From NCBI GenBank assembly GCA_021521415.1, contig JAIQDT010004976.1:1-64000 (forward strand): DNA of 64,000 bases. Reading direction: 5' to 3'. Both the position numbers and the translations under genes were made by a program. Source of the stretch: Bidens hawaiensis (taxonomy: Eukaryota > Streptophyta > Magnoliopsida > Asterales > Asteraceae). A model generated the notes under the pieces. It had not been told where the DNA came from. It saw only the letters and a program-made list of their open reading frames with translations, and made no database searches. This document shows positions 20,849-32,110 of the stretch, in pieces; the stretch's first letter is position 1, and each line of letters begins with the position of its first letter.

Positions 20849-21645
20849 GTCTCCCCAACTTAGGGAATTTGTCCCGAAATTAAGGAAAACTAAAACATAA
20901 TCGTTTTTGAAAAATAAGTAAACTTTTTAAGGAAAATATCATAACATAGAACTTCTAATAATCGAAGCAACGCTCCAAATGACAATCCGATAAGGGCATT
21001 TCTATATAGGATGCACCAGCGGCGTATCCATAATGTCCTTATCATCTCGTCGTTCATACCGTTACTCAACTACTTTCGGTTCTAAACTATGACACACAAT
21101 TGTACGTATTATGATTTCCATGCGAGGACTTGGATAATCATGTTCCGGACCGTAATTACTCTTATCGTCGGATGGTCCGCGTAATCCGTTCCATCAAGTG
21201 AGTTATAAAACAATTGATAATAAGACAAAACTTTTGAGAAAAAGCAAAAGTTTTCGTAAATTATAAATCCAAAAGATACTCAATGCACAAAACACTTCTA
21301 AATATAAATGTTCAAGTTTGATTAATAAAACAGTGTAATTTATAAAACATATTTTGTTTATAAAAGTAGAATTTTGAAGGTTGAAAGAAAACGGATTACT
21401 TGAAGCAGATGTTATAATGAATCGTGATGAATGAGAATAGGAGAATAAGATAAGGGTACAAGATCATAAGAAATTAACCTTGATAAATGGAAACATTTTT
21501 CATAAGGTAAAACGTGCAAAATAGTTCAACTTGAAATTATCCAATAATAACTAAGGAGTAGATACAATGCATAAACGAAAAAGACAAGATAATTTAAGAT
21601 AGAAGTAAAGAAAGCAACAAAAATCTTCAGAGTATTCAACCAGCT
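20849..21645 (-). other. Gypsy 3' internal non-coding region
   Basis: Between gag and the 3' LTR there is only about 0.8 kb and no protease, RT or integrase sequence. The tract next to the LTR is a polypurine tract on the minus strand. The part at 20940-21200 contains sequence like TATGGATACGCCGCTGGTGC with no open frame that I can identify. Confidence 0.6.
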
Positions 21646-23011
21646 TCAGTTATGGTTACCTTGATTCACTTGACTTGGAGCACTTGAGGTAGTTTGGTAG
21701 CTTGAATAGGTTGAGCTTGAATGGATGGCAATAGTGGGGTTTGAGGGATGTAAGTTTGGTAGACTTGAGCTTGCGGGTACGGGATTTGGTAGGTTTGAGT
21801 GAAGGATCTTGGTTAACGAGAGGAGCTTGAAGGATATATGGTTGATAGGTTTAGACTTGATGAGCATTGGTAGCGTAATAGGGTGCAGGTATAGCTTGAG
21901 CTTGGTGTGCATGGATGAGTTGAGGGCACACATTATGAAGATGATTAGGGTCTCCACAATTATAGCAAGCACGAGTAGTAGGGGGTCTAGGAGCACGCGA
22001 TGTACGACAAACATTAGCAAGGTGGCCATAACGATTGCATTGGGTGCAAAGACGGCACGGGGTTTGGGTCGAATGATGATAGTTGCAATTGGAGCATACG
22101 GATGAGGTTTGGTATAGGGTTTCTTGTTAGGAGCATTTTGGTTAGAGGGTTGAGGGTTGGCTTGGTTAACAACATATTTTTGGTGACTGAATTTACGTTT
22201 GTGGTGAGAAAGGTTGTCATTGCGCAGAGTGGGTTTGGGTTCGGCCTTAGCATCAGTTGAGGATTTGGTTTTGGAGTTTTCAAGGATATGTTTAGAGTCT
22301 TTGCGAGGTAGGGTTCCATCTCTAACATGGTCATCAGAAAGTGAAGCAGCAAGAGCAATAACTTTCTCGATTGAGAGAGGGTCTCGACTAACCACGGCAT
22401 CACGGAAAATCGTTGGAAATCCATGAATAAACTTTAGAATCGCACGAGACATAGGGGTTACGAGGTGAGGTACTGACAGGCTAAGTTCCTTGAAGCGTTG
22501 GAATAAGTAGAGTTGTCGCCACCAATTTTCTTGAGTTCCAAAAACTCGGTCTCCAGTCGATGCAGTTCATGTTCAGGGCAGAATTCCTTCTTCATAGCTT
22601 CCTTGAGTTCATCCCACGGCATAGCCAAAACCTCCACAACTCCTTGGAGAGCCTTAAAAGAGTTCCACCATGTGAGAGCTCGTTCCTCGAAGACGCTCGT
22701 AGCGAACATAGTATGCTTATCGTCCGGACATTCGCAGTGGATGAAAATGTTTTCCATTCTTTTGAACCAACGGAGGAGCTTGGTAGCATTCTCCTCGCCA
22801 AGATAAAGGGATGGCTTAGCACTCATGAAGTTCTTGTAGTAGAAGTTGTTCGGTGTAGCCGAAGTCGCGGATCCATTGGTGTCGATGCTTCGTAGCTTGG
22901 ACACGACCTCGGGTAAAGTAGCATAAATTCTCTAGTGATCCTAGCAGCCAAACGGTGATCATGAGCAGCCGATGGGCGACGATTGTTACGACAATGAAGT
23001 AGAGAAGACAT
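21646..23011 (-). pseudogene. Gypsy gag with two zinc knuckles (broken, no pol follows)
   Basis: Gag forms the virus-like particle. Starting at ATG 23011 on the minus strand, a short N-terminus (HDHRLAARITREF) is followed by a frameshift near 22935. The capsid-like region then reads FYYKNFMSAKPSLYLGEE, RALTWWNSF and MKKEFCPEHELHRLETEFLE (22840-22520), the usual Retrotrans_gag pattern. A stop at about 22458 and another frameshift precede ILKFIHGFPTIFRDAVVSRD (about 22435-22380). The knuckle region at about 22045-21930 contains CTQCNRYGHLANVC and CYNCGDPNHLHNVC (CX2CX4HX4C) in a shifted frame. No pol domain lies between gag and the 3' LTR, so this is a deletion derivative or a gag-only non-autonomous element. 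Confidence 0.85.
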
Positions 23012-23464
23012 TCTACGAGGACAAAAAATGAAATTTTTGTAAGATGATGGGTAAGTTGTGTGAACGAGTTGATGTGAGATAATAGAGATGTGGATTTAAA
23101 TAAAATTGTGCTTAGTGATTTGTCGTAACTTAAGGATAAGTCGAGATTTAAAACAATGTGAAAAATTTTGAGATGTTTAATTAATTAACCTATGTTTATC
23201 TAGAAGTAAAATCCAAAAATGAAATGTGATTGGGTTGGGCTATCCATGGACTTTCCATGGTAGCTTGAGAACCTAATTTAAATAACGAGGCATATCAAAT
23301 GAGTTGGCCTCCCATGAGCTTTCTTTGGCAATTTGAATGACCCAACTAAATAACATAATATAAACCTTGTGAATTGGGCCTCCCATGAGCAATCCATGGC
23401 TGCTTAAATAGCTCTAGTTACATAATGAAACTTAAATTTTAAGAACTAGGCTTACCATGAGCGT
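23012..23464 (-). repeat. Gypsy leader region with degenerate 60-80-bp repeats
   Basis: Upstream of the gag start, the words GGCCTCCCATGAGC, CCATGGACTTTCCATGG and TTGGGCC recur at about 23231, 23308, 23377 and 23450 with variable spacing. No coding sequence is supported. The region ends abruptly at about 23464, where RT sequence of another gypsy element starts on the plus strand. Confidence 0.6.
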
Positions 23465-25567
23465 TCCATTTTCTAAGTGTTCTTTCTGGTTGCGTGAGGT
23501 TCAATTCTTGGGTCATGTTATTAACCCGAGTGGTATTCTGGTTGACCCTTCAAAGGTGGAACCCATGAATGAATGGGAGTCTCCTAAGTCTCGATCTGAA
23601 ATCCGTAGTTTTCTGGGTTTGGCGGGGTATTACCGCCGCTTTATTCCCGACTTTTCGAAAATTGCTTCTTCAATGACCAAGTTAACTAAGAAGAATGTTA
23701 AGTTCGTTTGGGGTACGGGGCAGGAGGAGGCTTTTATCGAGTTGAAGAACAGATTGACGCATGCCTCGATTTTAGCTTTACCCGATGGCACCGATGAACT
23801 GGTGGTTTATTCTGATGCCTCTTATCAGGGGCTTGGGTGTGTTCTGATGCAATTAAAGCCTCACGAGGCGAATTATCCTACTCACGATTTGGAGCTTGCG
23901 GCCGTTGTGTTTGCGTTTAAGTTGTGGCGGCATTATTTGTATGGTGTTCCTTGCGTTATCTATACCGATCATAAGAGTTTAAAGTATTTCTTCAAACAAA
24001 AGGAATTGAATATGCGCCAGCGTTGATGCTTGGAGTTGATTAAGGATTATGACTTGGAGATTATGTACCATCCAGGTAAGGCCAACGTGGTGGCTGACGC
24101 ATTGAACCGGAAGGAGAGACCAAATCCGATTTGTGTAAAATCTTACCAGCTTATCCTTAAACCCGATATTTTGAAGCAAATAGCCAGCGTTCAGAATGAG
24201 GCTTTGCAGGTGGAATGGATTATGTCAGAACGTGTTTGGGGTCCGAAGAAATTGTTGGAAGACGTCGGTGACGGGGTGAAGTATAAGGATGGTCGTTTAT
24301 GGGTACCGAAGTATGGGGGATTCAGAGATAAAATTTTTGATGAGGCGCACAAGTCGCTCTATTCTATTCACCCGGGCGTGACCAAGATGTACCAAGACTT
24401 GAAGAAAAATTATTGGTGGCCTGCGATGAAGTTTGAGGTGGCTCAGTACGTGAGTAAATGTTTGACGTGTCTACAAGTTAAGGCCAAGCATCAAAAGTCG
24501 TTCGGGAAGCTTCAACCTTTAGAAATACTTGAGTGGAAGTGGAAGCATCTTACTATGGATTTTGTGACTAAATTGCCTTGTACTCCTAAGGGTAGTTATG
24601 ACACCATTTGGGTAATTGTTGATAGATTGACCAAGAGCGCTCATTTCTTGCCGATCCGAGAGACTTTTAATTCCGAGCAGTTGGCCGATGTGTTTATTCG
24701 TGAGATCGTTTCTAGGCACGGGGTGCCGGTATCTATTGTTTCGGATAGGGATACGCGTTTTACCTCCAGGTTCTGGAAGAAGTTTCATGAGGAGATGGGT
24801 ACCAAACTCTTCATCAGTACCGCTTATCACCTGCAGACGGATGGTCAGACCGAGAGGACCATTCAAATTCTCGAGGATATGTTACGGGTTTATGTTATCG
24901 ATTTTGGTGGTAGTTGGGATCGTCACTTACCGTTGGTAGAGTTCTCGTATAATAACAGTTATCACGCCACGATTGGGAAGCCACCATTTGAGATGTCGTA
25001 TGGTAGGAGGTGTAAGACTCCAGTCTGTTGGGGTTTCATTGGTCAGAAGAAGTTGGGTAGTTTGGAGGTGGTCGAGGCTACGACTGAGAAACTCGACAAG
25101 ATTAAAGAGTTTATAAAGGCCGCCCAGGCCGACAAAAGTCTTATGCGGATAAAAGGCGAAGACCTATTGTGTTCGAGGCTGGGGATTGGGTTATGTTGAA
25201 TGTTTCTCCTTGGAAGGGCATTATTCGTTTTCGTAAGAGGGGGAAGCTTAGTTCGAGGTTTATTCGTCCGTTCCGTATTTTGTCCCAAGTTGGTGAGATA
25301 GCATATAGGCTGGAATTGCCTGATGAGCTCGCGGGGATTCATCCTACCTTCCATGTGTCCCACTTGAGGAAGTGTTTAGCAGATGAGGAGGCCCAGGTGC
25401 CTCTTGGTGATATTGAGCTTGATAGTAAGCTGAACTATGTGGAGGAGCCTATTGCTATACTTGACCGTCATGAAAGGCGGTTGCGGAACAAGGTGGTTAA
25501 GCAGGTGAAGGTGCAGTGGAGGCACCGTAGGGTTCCGAGGCAACTTGGGAATCCGAAGATGAGATGA
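23457..25567 (+). pseudogene. Chromovirus-like gypsy pol: RT end, RNase H, integrase, chromodomain-type tail (5' truncated)
   Basis: The element enters in the RT C-terminus ([20 protein letters not shown], 23461-23520). RNase H follows with [15 protein letters not shown] (about 23810) and [20 protein letters not shown], then a TGA stop at 24024-24026. Integrase has its zinc-finger region (HPGVTKMYQDLKKNYWWP, then CLTCLQVKAKHQ), core Asp in LTMDFVTKLP and VSDRDTRFTS, and the Glu region QTDGQTERTIQ. A frameshift near 25160-25200 leads to the C-terminus: GDWVMLNVSPWKG, SRFIRPFRILSQVGEIAYRL and NYVEEPIAILDRHERRLRNK. This is the GPY/F-like and chromodomain-type tail of Tekay/Del-like elements as I know them. 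A one-base loss near 25533 ruins the last residues (the minus-strand copy at 52640-52690 still reads GSEATWESEDEM). The junction on the left at about 23464 is not an LTR, so the 5' half was lost. Confidence 0.92.
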
Positions 25568-25624
25568 TGAAACTGTATCCGCAGTTGTTCCTGTTTCATT
25601 GGGATTCGAGGACGAATCCCATTG

Positions 25625-25639
25625 TAAGGGGGGTGGACT
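25625..25639 (+). other. Gypsy polypurine tract
   Basis: TAAGGGGGGTGGACT sits immediately before the LTR start at 25640. The minus-strand copy at 52555-52570 has the same tract. Confidence 0.8.
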
Positions 25640-28016
25640 TGTAACACCCATCAACTTCCGGTATGATTTAGCGCGTGTAAAGTATGTATAACTCTCAGGA
25701 CTTAACCGACGTTTCTCGGAAGCCTTTACGTCATCCCGGTACGTTAAAGATCTTAACTTTTCCTTTCATTTTGCCTTACACTTCAATTGGGAGGGGCCTG
25801 GATGTAAAATTTTTATATTATAATAATTAACAAAAAACAAAAAAAAATCCTAACCCTAACTCTATTCTCCATCCCGATCGGCCAAGAGCACCCCCCCCTT
25901 GCGAAAATCTTCTGTGCAGCCAAGACCGTAAAACATCAATTCAATGTTGGTTTTATGATTCCCCATGTCTTTTACACCTTAATTGATTATATTATCGCGC
26001 TTATTGGTCGTTAAGGTTGAGTTTTGATGATAACAGTTTGCTGACAGATTCGTATACGTTTATTGTAGGGTCTGTAACGCGATGATAATCCATTCGTATG
26101 AGTTTTGATGGTTGGTTCCACTTCTGGAAGTTAGTATTTTGAGTTTGGAACCAAACCTAATTGGAATCGTTTAATTTTGCTGGGTAATGATTTTTAAAAA
26201 AATAAAACCGTTTTGTTGCGCACTGAAATAGCTGCACATATCTTTCTGTGTTGGAGGAATTTTTATGAATTTTGTCTCCGCTAGAAAAATATAATAAAAA
26301 TAGTTTTATAAACCTAAGAAATTTACTAATGTCTGGCAAAAATCTAATAATTTATTTCAAAGGTTATCCTATATAATTAAATCCATCTTCACATGCTAAA
26401 ATATGCACGTTTTACTTGTTATTGATCGATAAGTTCGTTTTAGACTTAACCGGTGGATGTTCTATTGTGTTCTTGTCGGGGCAGTTTGAAGTGAGTTTTT
26501 GCACCACAATATATCCCGTATATCCCGTATATCATACTTAAAGATCATGTTCATAGGTGTTCGTTAAGTTGATCAACTAGTTGTAGTTTGATTGTTATGT
26601 TCGGTTGTCTAGAATTGTAGTTTGGCGCGTTTAACGCGAGGGTTGAAGTGATTAATGACCAATTCAGCTCAACACTTGGTTTGATGTACGGGCTGTTCAA
26701 ATTCATTTTTATAAGTTATGGGGCTGAATTGGTTGTCGGTTACTCCAACGGGTCGGTACAACGCGCAATTGTGTTTATTGAATAGTTGGTGCGTTGTACT
26801 TGCAGGTTACCGACCCATTTGACTCGTGTGGCATCGTGTGGACTTGTTGGCTGTGATTTTATCATAATGGGTCCACACGGGGCTGAGTTGGATGTTAACT
26901 GCCTAAACGACTCCTAAACGCGCGTGTTAGCGTCACCTAGTGCTCCCGGGGGCAAATTGGGAATTCTTTATTCCCGTGAGTACCTAAGAGTCGTTTTGGT
27001 GAATGTGAGACCTCGGGGGTTGTTGTGATTAAGTTTGATGAGGTCGAGGGTTTAGGTAACTCGAACCATGTTAGAACGTCTCGTAGGATAAACGAGTCAT
27101 CTTGACGTCATTAGTATTGATTGAATGTAAACCGACAGGTGTTTGAGTTTTGGGATTTCTTAGGGATTCTCTAGCTCGTGATGGATCCGCGTCTTGTGTC
27201 AGGTGAGTTCTTGATGCCCCGTTTAACTCTTTTTAAGTTTTGGGCTAGCATAAAGCGATTTTGCTTGATGAAATGTTTTAAACGATTTTACATAGGCTTG
27301 CTAGTATTGGTAGGCCTTGGAATGTTAAAGAATGTGTGTATGTATATATATATTATAGAATGGCCAATATTTGGCGAATGTTGTAGTCGTCTCGACTACT
27401 GAATGTTGCGTATGCCTACTTTGTGTTTGCATGCGCTGAATGTTACGTGTTTGGGTTGTACGTTTGCTCGACCCTGAATGTTATTATTGAATATTATATA
27501 TATATATATATATTTATATATATAGGAATGTACGTATAGAGATGTTCATACGTAAGGATGATTATTTATTAAATGTGATGACCTAACTGATGTATTTCCG
27601 TTTACAGTTTTAAAACCGTTGGATTGATTATTAATACTTTTGTTACTTATTTAAAACTTGAACTCACTCAGCTTAAGCCGACTTTGTGTGCATGTTAGTG
27701 TGAGTTTCAGGTTAGGAAGAGGATGCCTTATCGCTTCGACGTGCACGAAGCTACTTGGACGGTGAAGGGCATACGGGATTTAAAGACTTTATTATTAAAC
27801 ATTTCCTTTTAAAATTTTTTTTATTAATGATAATTAAGTTGGTTTTGGGCAAAATTCCTGGGTTTTGGGAACTTATTTTATTATTTACGTTTTCCGCTTA
27901 ATTTTACTCTGAAATTGGTTGCTTAATGGAACGATTGATTCTTTTTTAGTTTAAATATTTTATAAGTGTTTTGTATGATTACCAACTATGGGGTTCCCGG
28001 GGTTCGGGGCCTTTCA
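25640..28016 (+). mobile_element. Gypsy 3' LTR, complete (2,377 bp)
   Basis: It starts TGTAACACCCATCAACTTCC right after the polypurine tract and ends GGTTCGGGGCCTTTCA. The last base pairs with the start (TG..CA). The solo LTR at 15128-17323 and the fragments at 51786-52554 and 52835-53762 are relatives. An (AT)n-rich patch lies at 27495-27525. No internal gene is supported; the open stretch at 27178-27402 looks random. The last ~200 bp were copied again in the 756-bp tandem duplication (28571-29326). Confidence 0.9.
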
Positions 28017-28041
28017 AGAATAAACCACCAGATCATCGGTG

Positions 28042-28268
28042 TGTAAGTGCACGGATTTGGTGTCCGCAACTGTTCGAATAGGATAGGGGTTGTTTAGTCT
28101 TTATATTAATGTATAAAGGCACATTTGCTAAGGATGTTTAGCGAATGGGCCTCATTCGTTAATGACTAGACATATACGTTAATGTAAGATCTCATTCGTT
28201 ACTGAAATGCCCATTCGCTAAGGATGTGTAAGTGCACGGATTTGGTGTCCACAGCTGTTCGAATAGAC
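28042..28268 (+). mobile_element. SIRE-type LTR1 fragments (two starts in a row)
   Basis: 28042-28226 begins TGTAAGTGCACGGATTTGG and matches the first ~215 bp of the LTR at 44590, minus one hairpin's worth of sequence. At 28227 the LTR start occurs again (TGTAAGTGCACGGATTTGG) and after 42 bp is fused to the ORF2 C-half at 28270. Both pieces are repeated in the second 756-bp copy (28798-29024). The 3' part of the LTR is missing. Confidence 0.85.
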
Positions 28269-28269
28269 T

Positions 28270-28572
28270 AAGGGTGGTTTTGACGAGTGCCGAATGATGT
28301 TTCAATCTGCGTTTATTGCCCTTGTTCTTAATAAACCATTCAATTTCTCAGAATTGGTTTATTATCATTTGAAATAAAACATCACCAGCAGACATAAGTT
28401 CTTAATGTATCCCAGATTTTTGCAAATGATGATAAATGAGCTAGTGCCTGACTTGGAAAAAGATCAAGCAGACGTGATGAAGCTCGATCATATGAATGAG
28501 GAGACGATGCGACGTTTGATATCGTACAGAGGTCAGAGTTTGGCAGATCGACCAAAGTTTAAACGTTTGATT
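28270..28572 (+). pseudogene. SIRE-B ORF2 C-half, truncated first duplicate
   Basis: The frame begins KGGFDECRMMFQSAF right after the LTR1 fragment. It passes KPFNFSELVYYHLK, hits a TAA (about 28372), continues with MYPRFLQMMINELVPDLEKD from 28405, and stops where the 756-bp duplication restarts LTR sequence (28571). It is a duplicate of 29026-29328 and probably nonfunctional. Confidence 0.85.
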
Positions 28573-29025
28573 TTTTTTATTAATGATAATTAATTTGGTT
28601 TTGGGCAAAATTCCTGGGTTTTGGGAACTTATTTTATTATTTACGTTTTCCGCTTAATTTTACTCTGAAATTGGTTGCTTAATGGAACGATTGATTTTTT
28701 TTTAGTTTAAATATTTTATAAGTGTTTTGTATGATTACCAACTATGGGGTTCCCGGGGTTCGGGGCCTTTCAAGAATAAACCACCAGATCATCGGTGTGT
28801 AAGTGCACGGATTTGGTGTCCGCAACTGTTCGAATAGGATAGGGGTTGTTTAGTCTTTATATTAATGTATAAAGGCACATTTGCTAAGGATGTTTAGCGA
28901 ATGGGCCTCATTCGTTAAAGACTAGACATATACGTTAATGTAAGATCTCATTCGTTACTGAAATGCCCATTCGCTAAGGATGTGTAAGTGCACGGATTTG
29001 GTGTCCACAGCTGTTCAAATAGACT

Positions 29026-31535
29026 AAGGGTGGTTTTGACGAGTGCCGAATGATGTTTCAATCTGCGTTTGTTGCCCTTGTTCTTAATAAACCATTCAAT
29101 TTCTCAGAATTGGTTTATTATCATTTGAAATAAAACATCACCAGCAGACATAAGTTCTTAATGTATCCCAGTTTTTTGCAAATGATGATAAATGAGCTAG
29201 TGCCTGACTTGGAAAAAGATCAAGCAGACGTGATGAAGCTCGATCATATGAATGAAGAGACGATGCGACGTTTGATATCGTACAGAGGTCAGAGTTTGGC
29301 AGATCGACCAAAGTTTAAACGTTTGATTGGTCATCTAGCGAATATTGATTATGTCGCACCACCTAATGATCGTTGGGCTCATGACGATTACGATTTAGAA
29401 CGTGAAGGTGGTGATGGTGGAGATGATGGTGGTGATGGTGGTCAAGGACCACAAGCCGAGTTAAGTTATGAACAGAAGCGTAAGCGTAAAGGTAAAGAAC
29501 TGATGACAGAAAAAGGGGAGAAACCCAAGAAACAACGAGTTATAAGAGGTTCGTGTATTGAGATACCGAGTCAGCCGTTTGTGTCTTCTACTGCTGTTTC
29601 TATTCCTATTATTCATTCTACTGCTTCTCCAGTTCCAGTTCCACAGATTCCATTATCTCCTACTCCTACTACAATGTCAGATTTTCCTCGTTCTCCAACA
29701 CCTGTGCAGATGCCTACTTCTCCAATGCCTCCAACTCTGACTTTGGCTACTACTGTGAGGCCTGATCCTCATTTTGGAGACATATTACAGACTGTATTGG
29801 CACGGTTGCCTACACCACAACCAACTACTCCTGTTACTACAACACCGTTGCCGAGGCCTGAGCATTCTTTTATGTCATTCAATCGTCCTCAGGGTCCAAT
29901 GCAACCAGTGCATCCTAATTTCTATCACATGGCTTCTCATGCTCAATGGTTTCACATGATGAATCTGTTGCATTTACAGCAAAATCAAATGCAAGTAGAC
30001 AGAGCTGCCAATGAGCTAGCGCAATGGAATTTGCTGAGGCATCTTCTATCGGCTCAACGTGATAATAGGGAACTTCGAGCCCTGATTGCTGCTCAGGGGG
30101 AGAGATTAGATAAGCAGGATGAGATTATTATTCTTCAACTAACATGCAAAGAAGATGAATTAAAGAAGTTGAAGAATAATGAAGACGATCAGGATGGTGC
30201 AGGGGGTGGGGTAGATCAGCAACCGGGCGGAAGTTCCACACCGTCGGCGGGTAATAAGACTGATGCGAGTGTTGGTGGTGGGTCTGAAGCTAGTAATCTA
30301 CAGATTTTTCCATATAGAGATTACACGTGAGCCAAGCCAATAGATGTTATTCCGGCTAACATGCTTCTGTTTGTAGGAATGGATGGGATTGTATACAGTA
30401 TGGTGAATGCTTATGAGATCGAAGAAGGAGAATTTGTTGATCATTCTTTAACGAGAGAACAAATTGCCTTGCTTCTGGATCTAAATGATGATGAGATTGA
30501 GGAATTGGGTAAGAACGTAGATGTGGAGATGGAAGAGAGTACTGATACAGGTATTCCTCACGGTAATGTACCTGATTTTGAAGAAGTGGAAGTGGAAGAT
30601 GTTACTGCTGAAGAATATCCGGAGTTTTACACAGATAATAACAACGACTCGGGTACTCCATTCTTTACGACTGAACATTTTAATGCAGCAGAACGTCGGT
30701 TACAAGAAGAAAAGAATAAGTTTAAAGCTGCTGAATCAAGTCATGTATCCATTACTGATAAAAAGCGGAAACGTGCTTTGGATGGTATGTTTGAACACAA
30801 TGTTGAGAAGATGAACAAGATGATCGAGACTTTCAGATATCAAGAACGTGAAGAAGTGAAAATTGAGATAGCTCGAACGTCAGCATACCAGATGAAAAAG
30901 TAAAAGCCTGCTAAAGACGTGAAAGGAGATATGGTGGCATGGCAATATGATTCTGAGCTTAAGGTATATATCGTGAAGTGGGAGCATGGTATTTATTATT
31001 TCACACGCCCACACGATATCTTATCTATGCCCAGATGGGATGTGAGAACCCTAGCCAATTTACCCTTTGTAAATCGTGGGGACGATAAGTGGGCTAATTG
31101 GTTTTATAAGCAGTTATTACATGAAACCAGTTTTGGTTTCAAGTTTTTTAAGCCTCAGGTGTCTACTCATAAGTACATTGATGAGATTGATACTTGCACA
31201 GGCTGGAGAAAGTTAATTTTACAGGTAAAGCCACCGAAGACTATGAAGAGGGTTCCAATGAAGACATTTCCTCAGAGTCTATTCACCGTATTTAATTATT
31301 GGTACTATGACAATCGTACGGTGAAGCGGTTATTGTATATGGTCACGGTTCTAACACGAAGACAATTCGTGTGATTGATCCAATATGGCTGGTTAACTTA
31401 TCTGAATCTGACAACGATGCGCTATTTACTAGTCAAATCATATTTGCTAACGTAAGAGACTATGAGCTTGCTATGCAGTTTCAGAAGGTGGTTAGAGTCT
31501 GTTACGCATACAAGATTCACAGCTGCGTTGACTAG
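29026..31535 (+). pseudogene. SIRE-B ORF2, C-terminal part (broken)
   Basis: This is the C-terminal ~800 codons of the extra ORF, function unknown. Order: KGGFDECRMMFQ (29026), KPFNFSELVYYHLK then a TAA, MYPSFLQMMINELVPDLEKD (29161), a Gly/Asp-rich stretch (about 29405-29445), two basic clusters YEQKRKRKGKELM and KPKKQRV (about 29467-29545) that look like nuclear localisation signals, a long Pro/Thr/Ser-rich region (29570-29860), a coiled-coil-like helix (QRDNRELRALIAAQGERLDK, about 30055-30115), then Gly-rich linker. After a TGA (30328-30330) the same frame continues with an acidic region (IEEGEFVDHSLTREQIALLL), and after TAA (30901-30903) with the C-terminal domain (GDMVAWQYDSELKVYIVKWE, MPRWDVRTLANLPFVNRGDD). 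A frameshift near 31355 precedes the last block KVVRVCYAYKI and a stop at 31533-31535. I see no membrane segment. The N-terminal part is at 42150-42691, on the other side of gag-pol. Confidence 0.8.
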
Positions 31536-31578
31536 AAGACAAAGATGTTCCAGCATTAAAGTAGATAAAGAGCTCGAG

Positions 31579-31591
31579 ACGAGGGGGAGTT
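31579..31591 (+). other. SIRE-B polypurine tract
   Basis: GACGAGGGGGAGT immediately before the LTR start at 31592; compare ACAAGGGGGAGTC before the LTR at 44590. Confidence 0.8.
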
Positions 31592-32096
31592 TGTTGATAC
31601 ATGTTTTGTATGTCTCGGTCTTTATCATGGCATTAATGTAATTAGTCTAAAGTATAGGGGTCTTAATGTAAATATGGCTAAATGGGCCATTCGCTCTAAT
31701 GTAAGTTACATTCGTTACCCCATAACGAATGTAACACATTCGTCTAATTGTAAGCTCACTCGTTAACCAAGTTTAACGAATGAGATAACGAATGAGGGTC
31801 ATTCGCTATCATTTAAAGTATAACGAATAAGTATGTTTATTCGTTAAAGTATCTGTAACGAATGACACATTCGTTAAGTGTTAAGTTAACGAATGTGGTC
31901 ATCCCCTATAAATACCATGTAAGTTATCATTAATGTAAGAGTTTTTGTTTTATTGCTGACATTCTATCGTTACTCTATCCGATCTTTCTCTCAACTCATA
32001 CATTCACATTCTAACGTATCACAAGAACTTAATCGTATACTGTTCAACATGTATCGTTGTAATCATAAGATCTAGATCCTTTTCCAAGCTCTTTCA
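31592..32096 (+). mobile_element. SIRE-B LTR, complete (505 bp)
   Basis: It starts TGTTGATACATG after the tract GACGAGGGGGAGTT and ends CCAAGCTCTTTCA two bases before the primer site at 32099. It therefore has a 3'-LTR context on its left (ORF2 end and polypurine tract) and a 5'-LTR context on its right (PBS, leader, gag). ATTCGTTA/TAACGAAT hairpins fill 31690-31905, including a 13-bp stem at 31705-31735. ATAAATACC near 31909 could be part of a TATA region. Confidence 0.88.
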
Positions 32097-32098
32097 AG

Positions 32099-32110
32099 TG
32101 GTATCAGAGC
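32099..32110 (+). other. Primer binding site for initiator tRNA-Met
   Basis: TGGTATCAGAGC, complementary to the 3' end of plant initiator tRNA-Met and the standard minus-strand primer site of copia elements, two bases after the LTR end CTTTCA. Confidence 0.95.

Larger units (their letters stand above)
27815..29326 (+). repeat. Tandem duplication, two 756-bp copies
   Basis: 27815-28570 and 28571-29326 are near-identical direct copies with a constant offset of 756 (for example ACTATGGGG at 27985 and 28741; the ORF start ATGTATCCCAG at 28405 and its partner at 29161). Each copy holds the end of the gypsy LTR, a piece of SIRE LTR and the start of the ORF2 C-half. Only a handful of base differences are visible. 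The junction lies in a T-run (GTTTGATTTTTTTTATT near 28565-28580), suggesting a microhomology or slippage origin after the gypsy had inserted. Confidence 0.97.

Noticed and set aside
27178..27402. 74-codon open frame in the gypsy LTR
   Set aside because: No motif, and the related LTR at 15128-17323 does not keep it.
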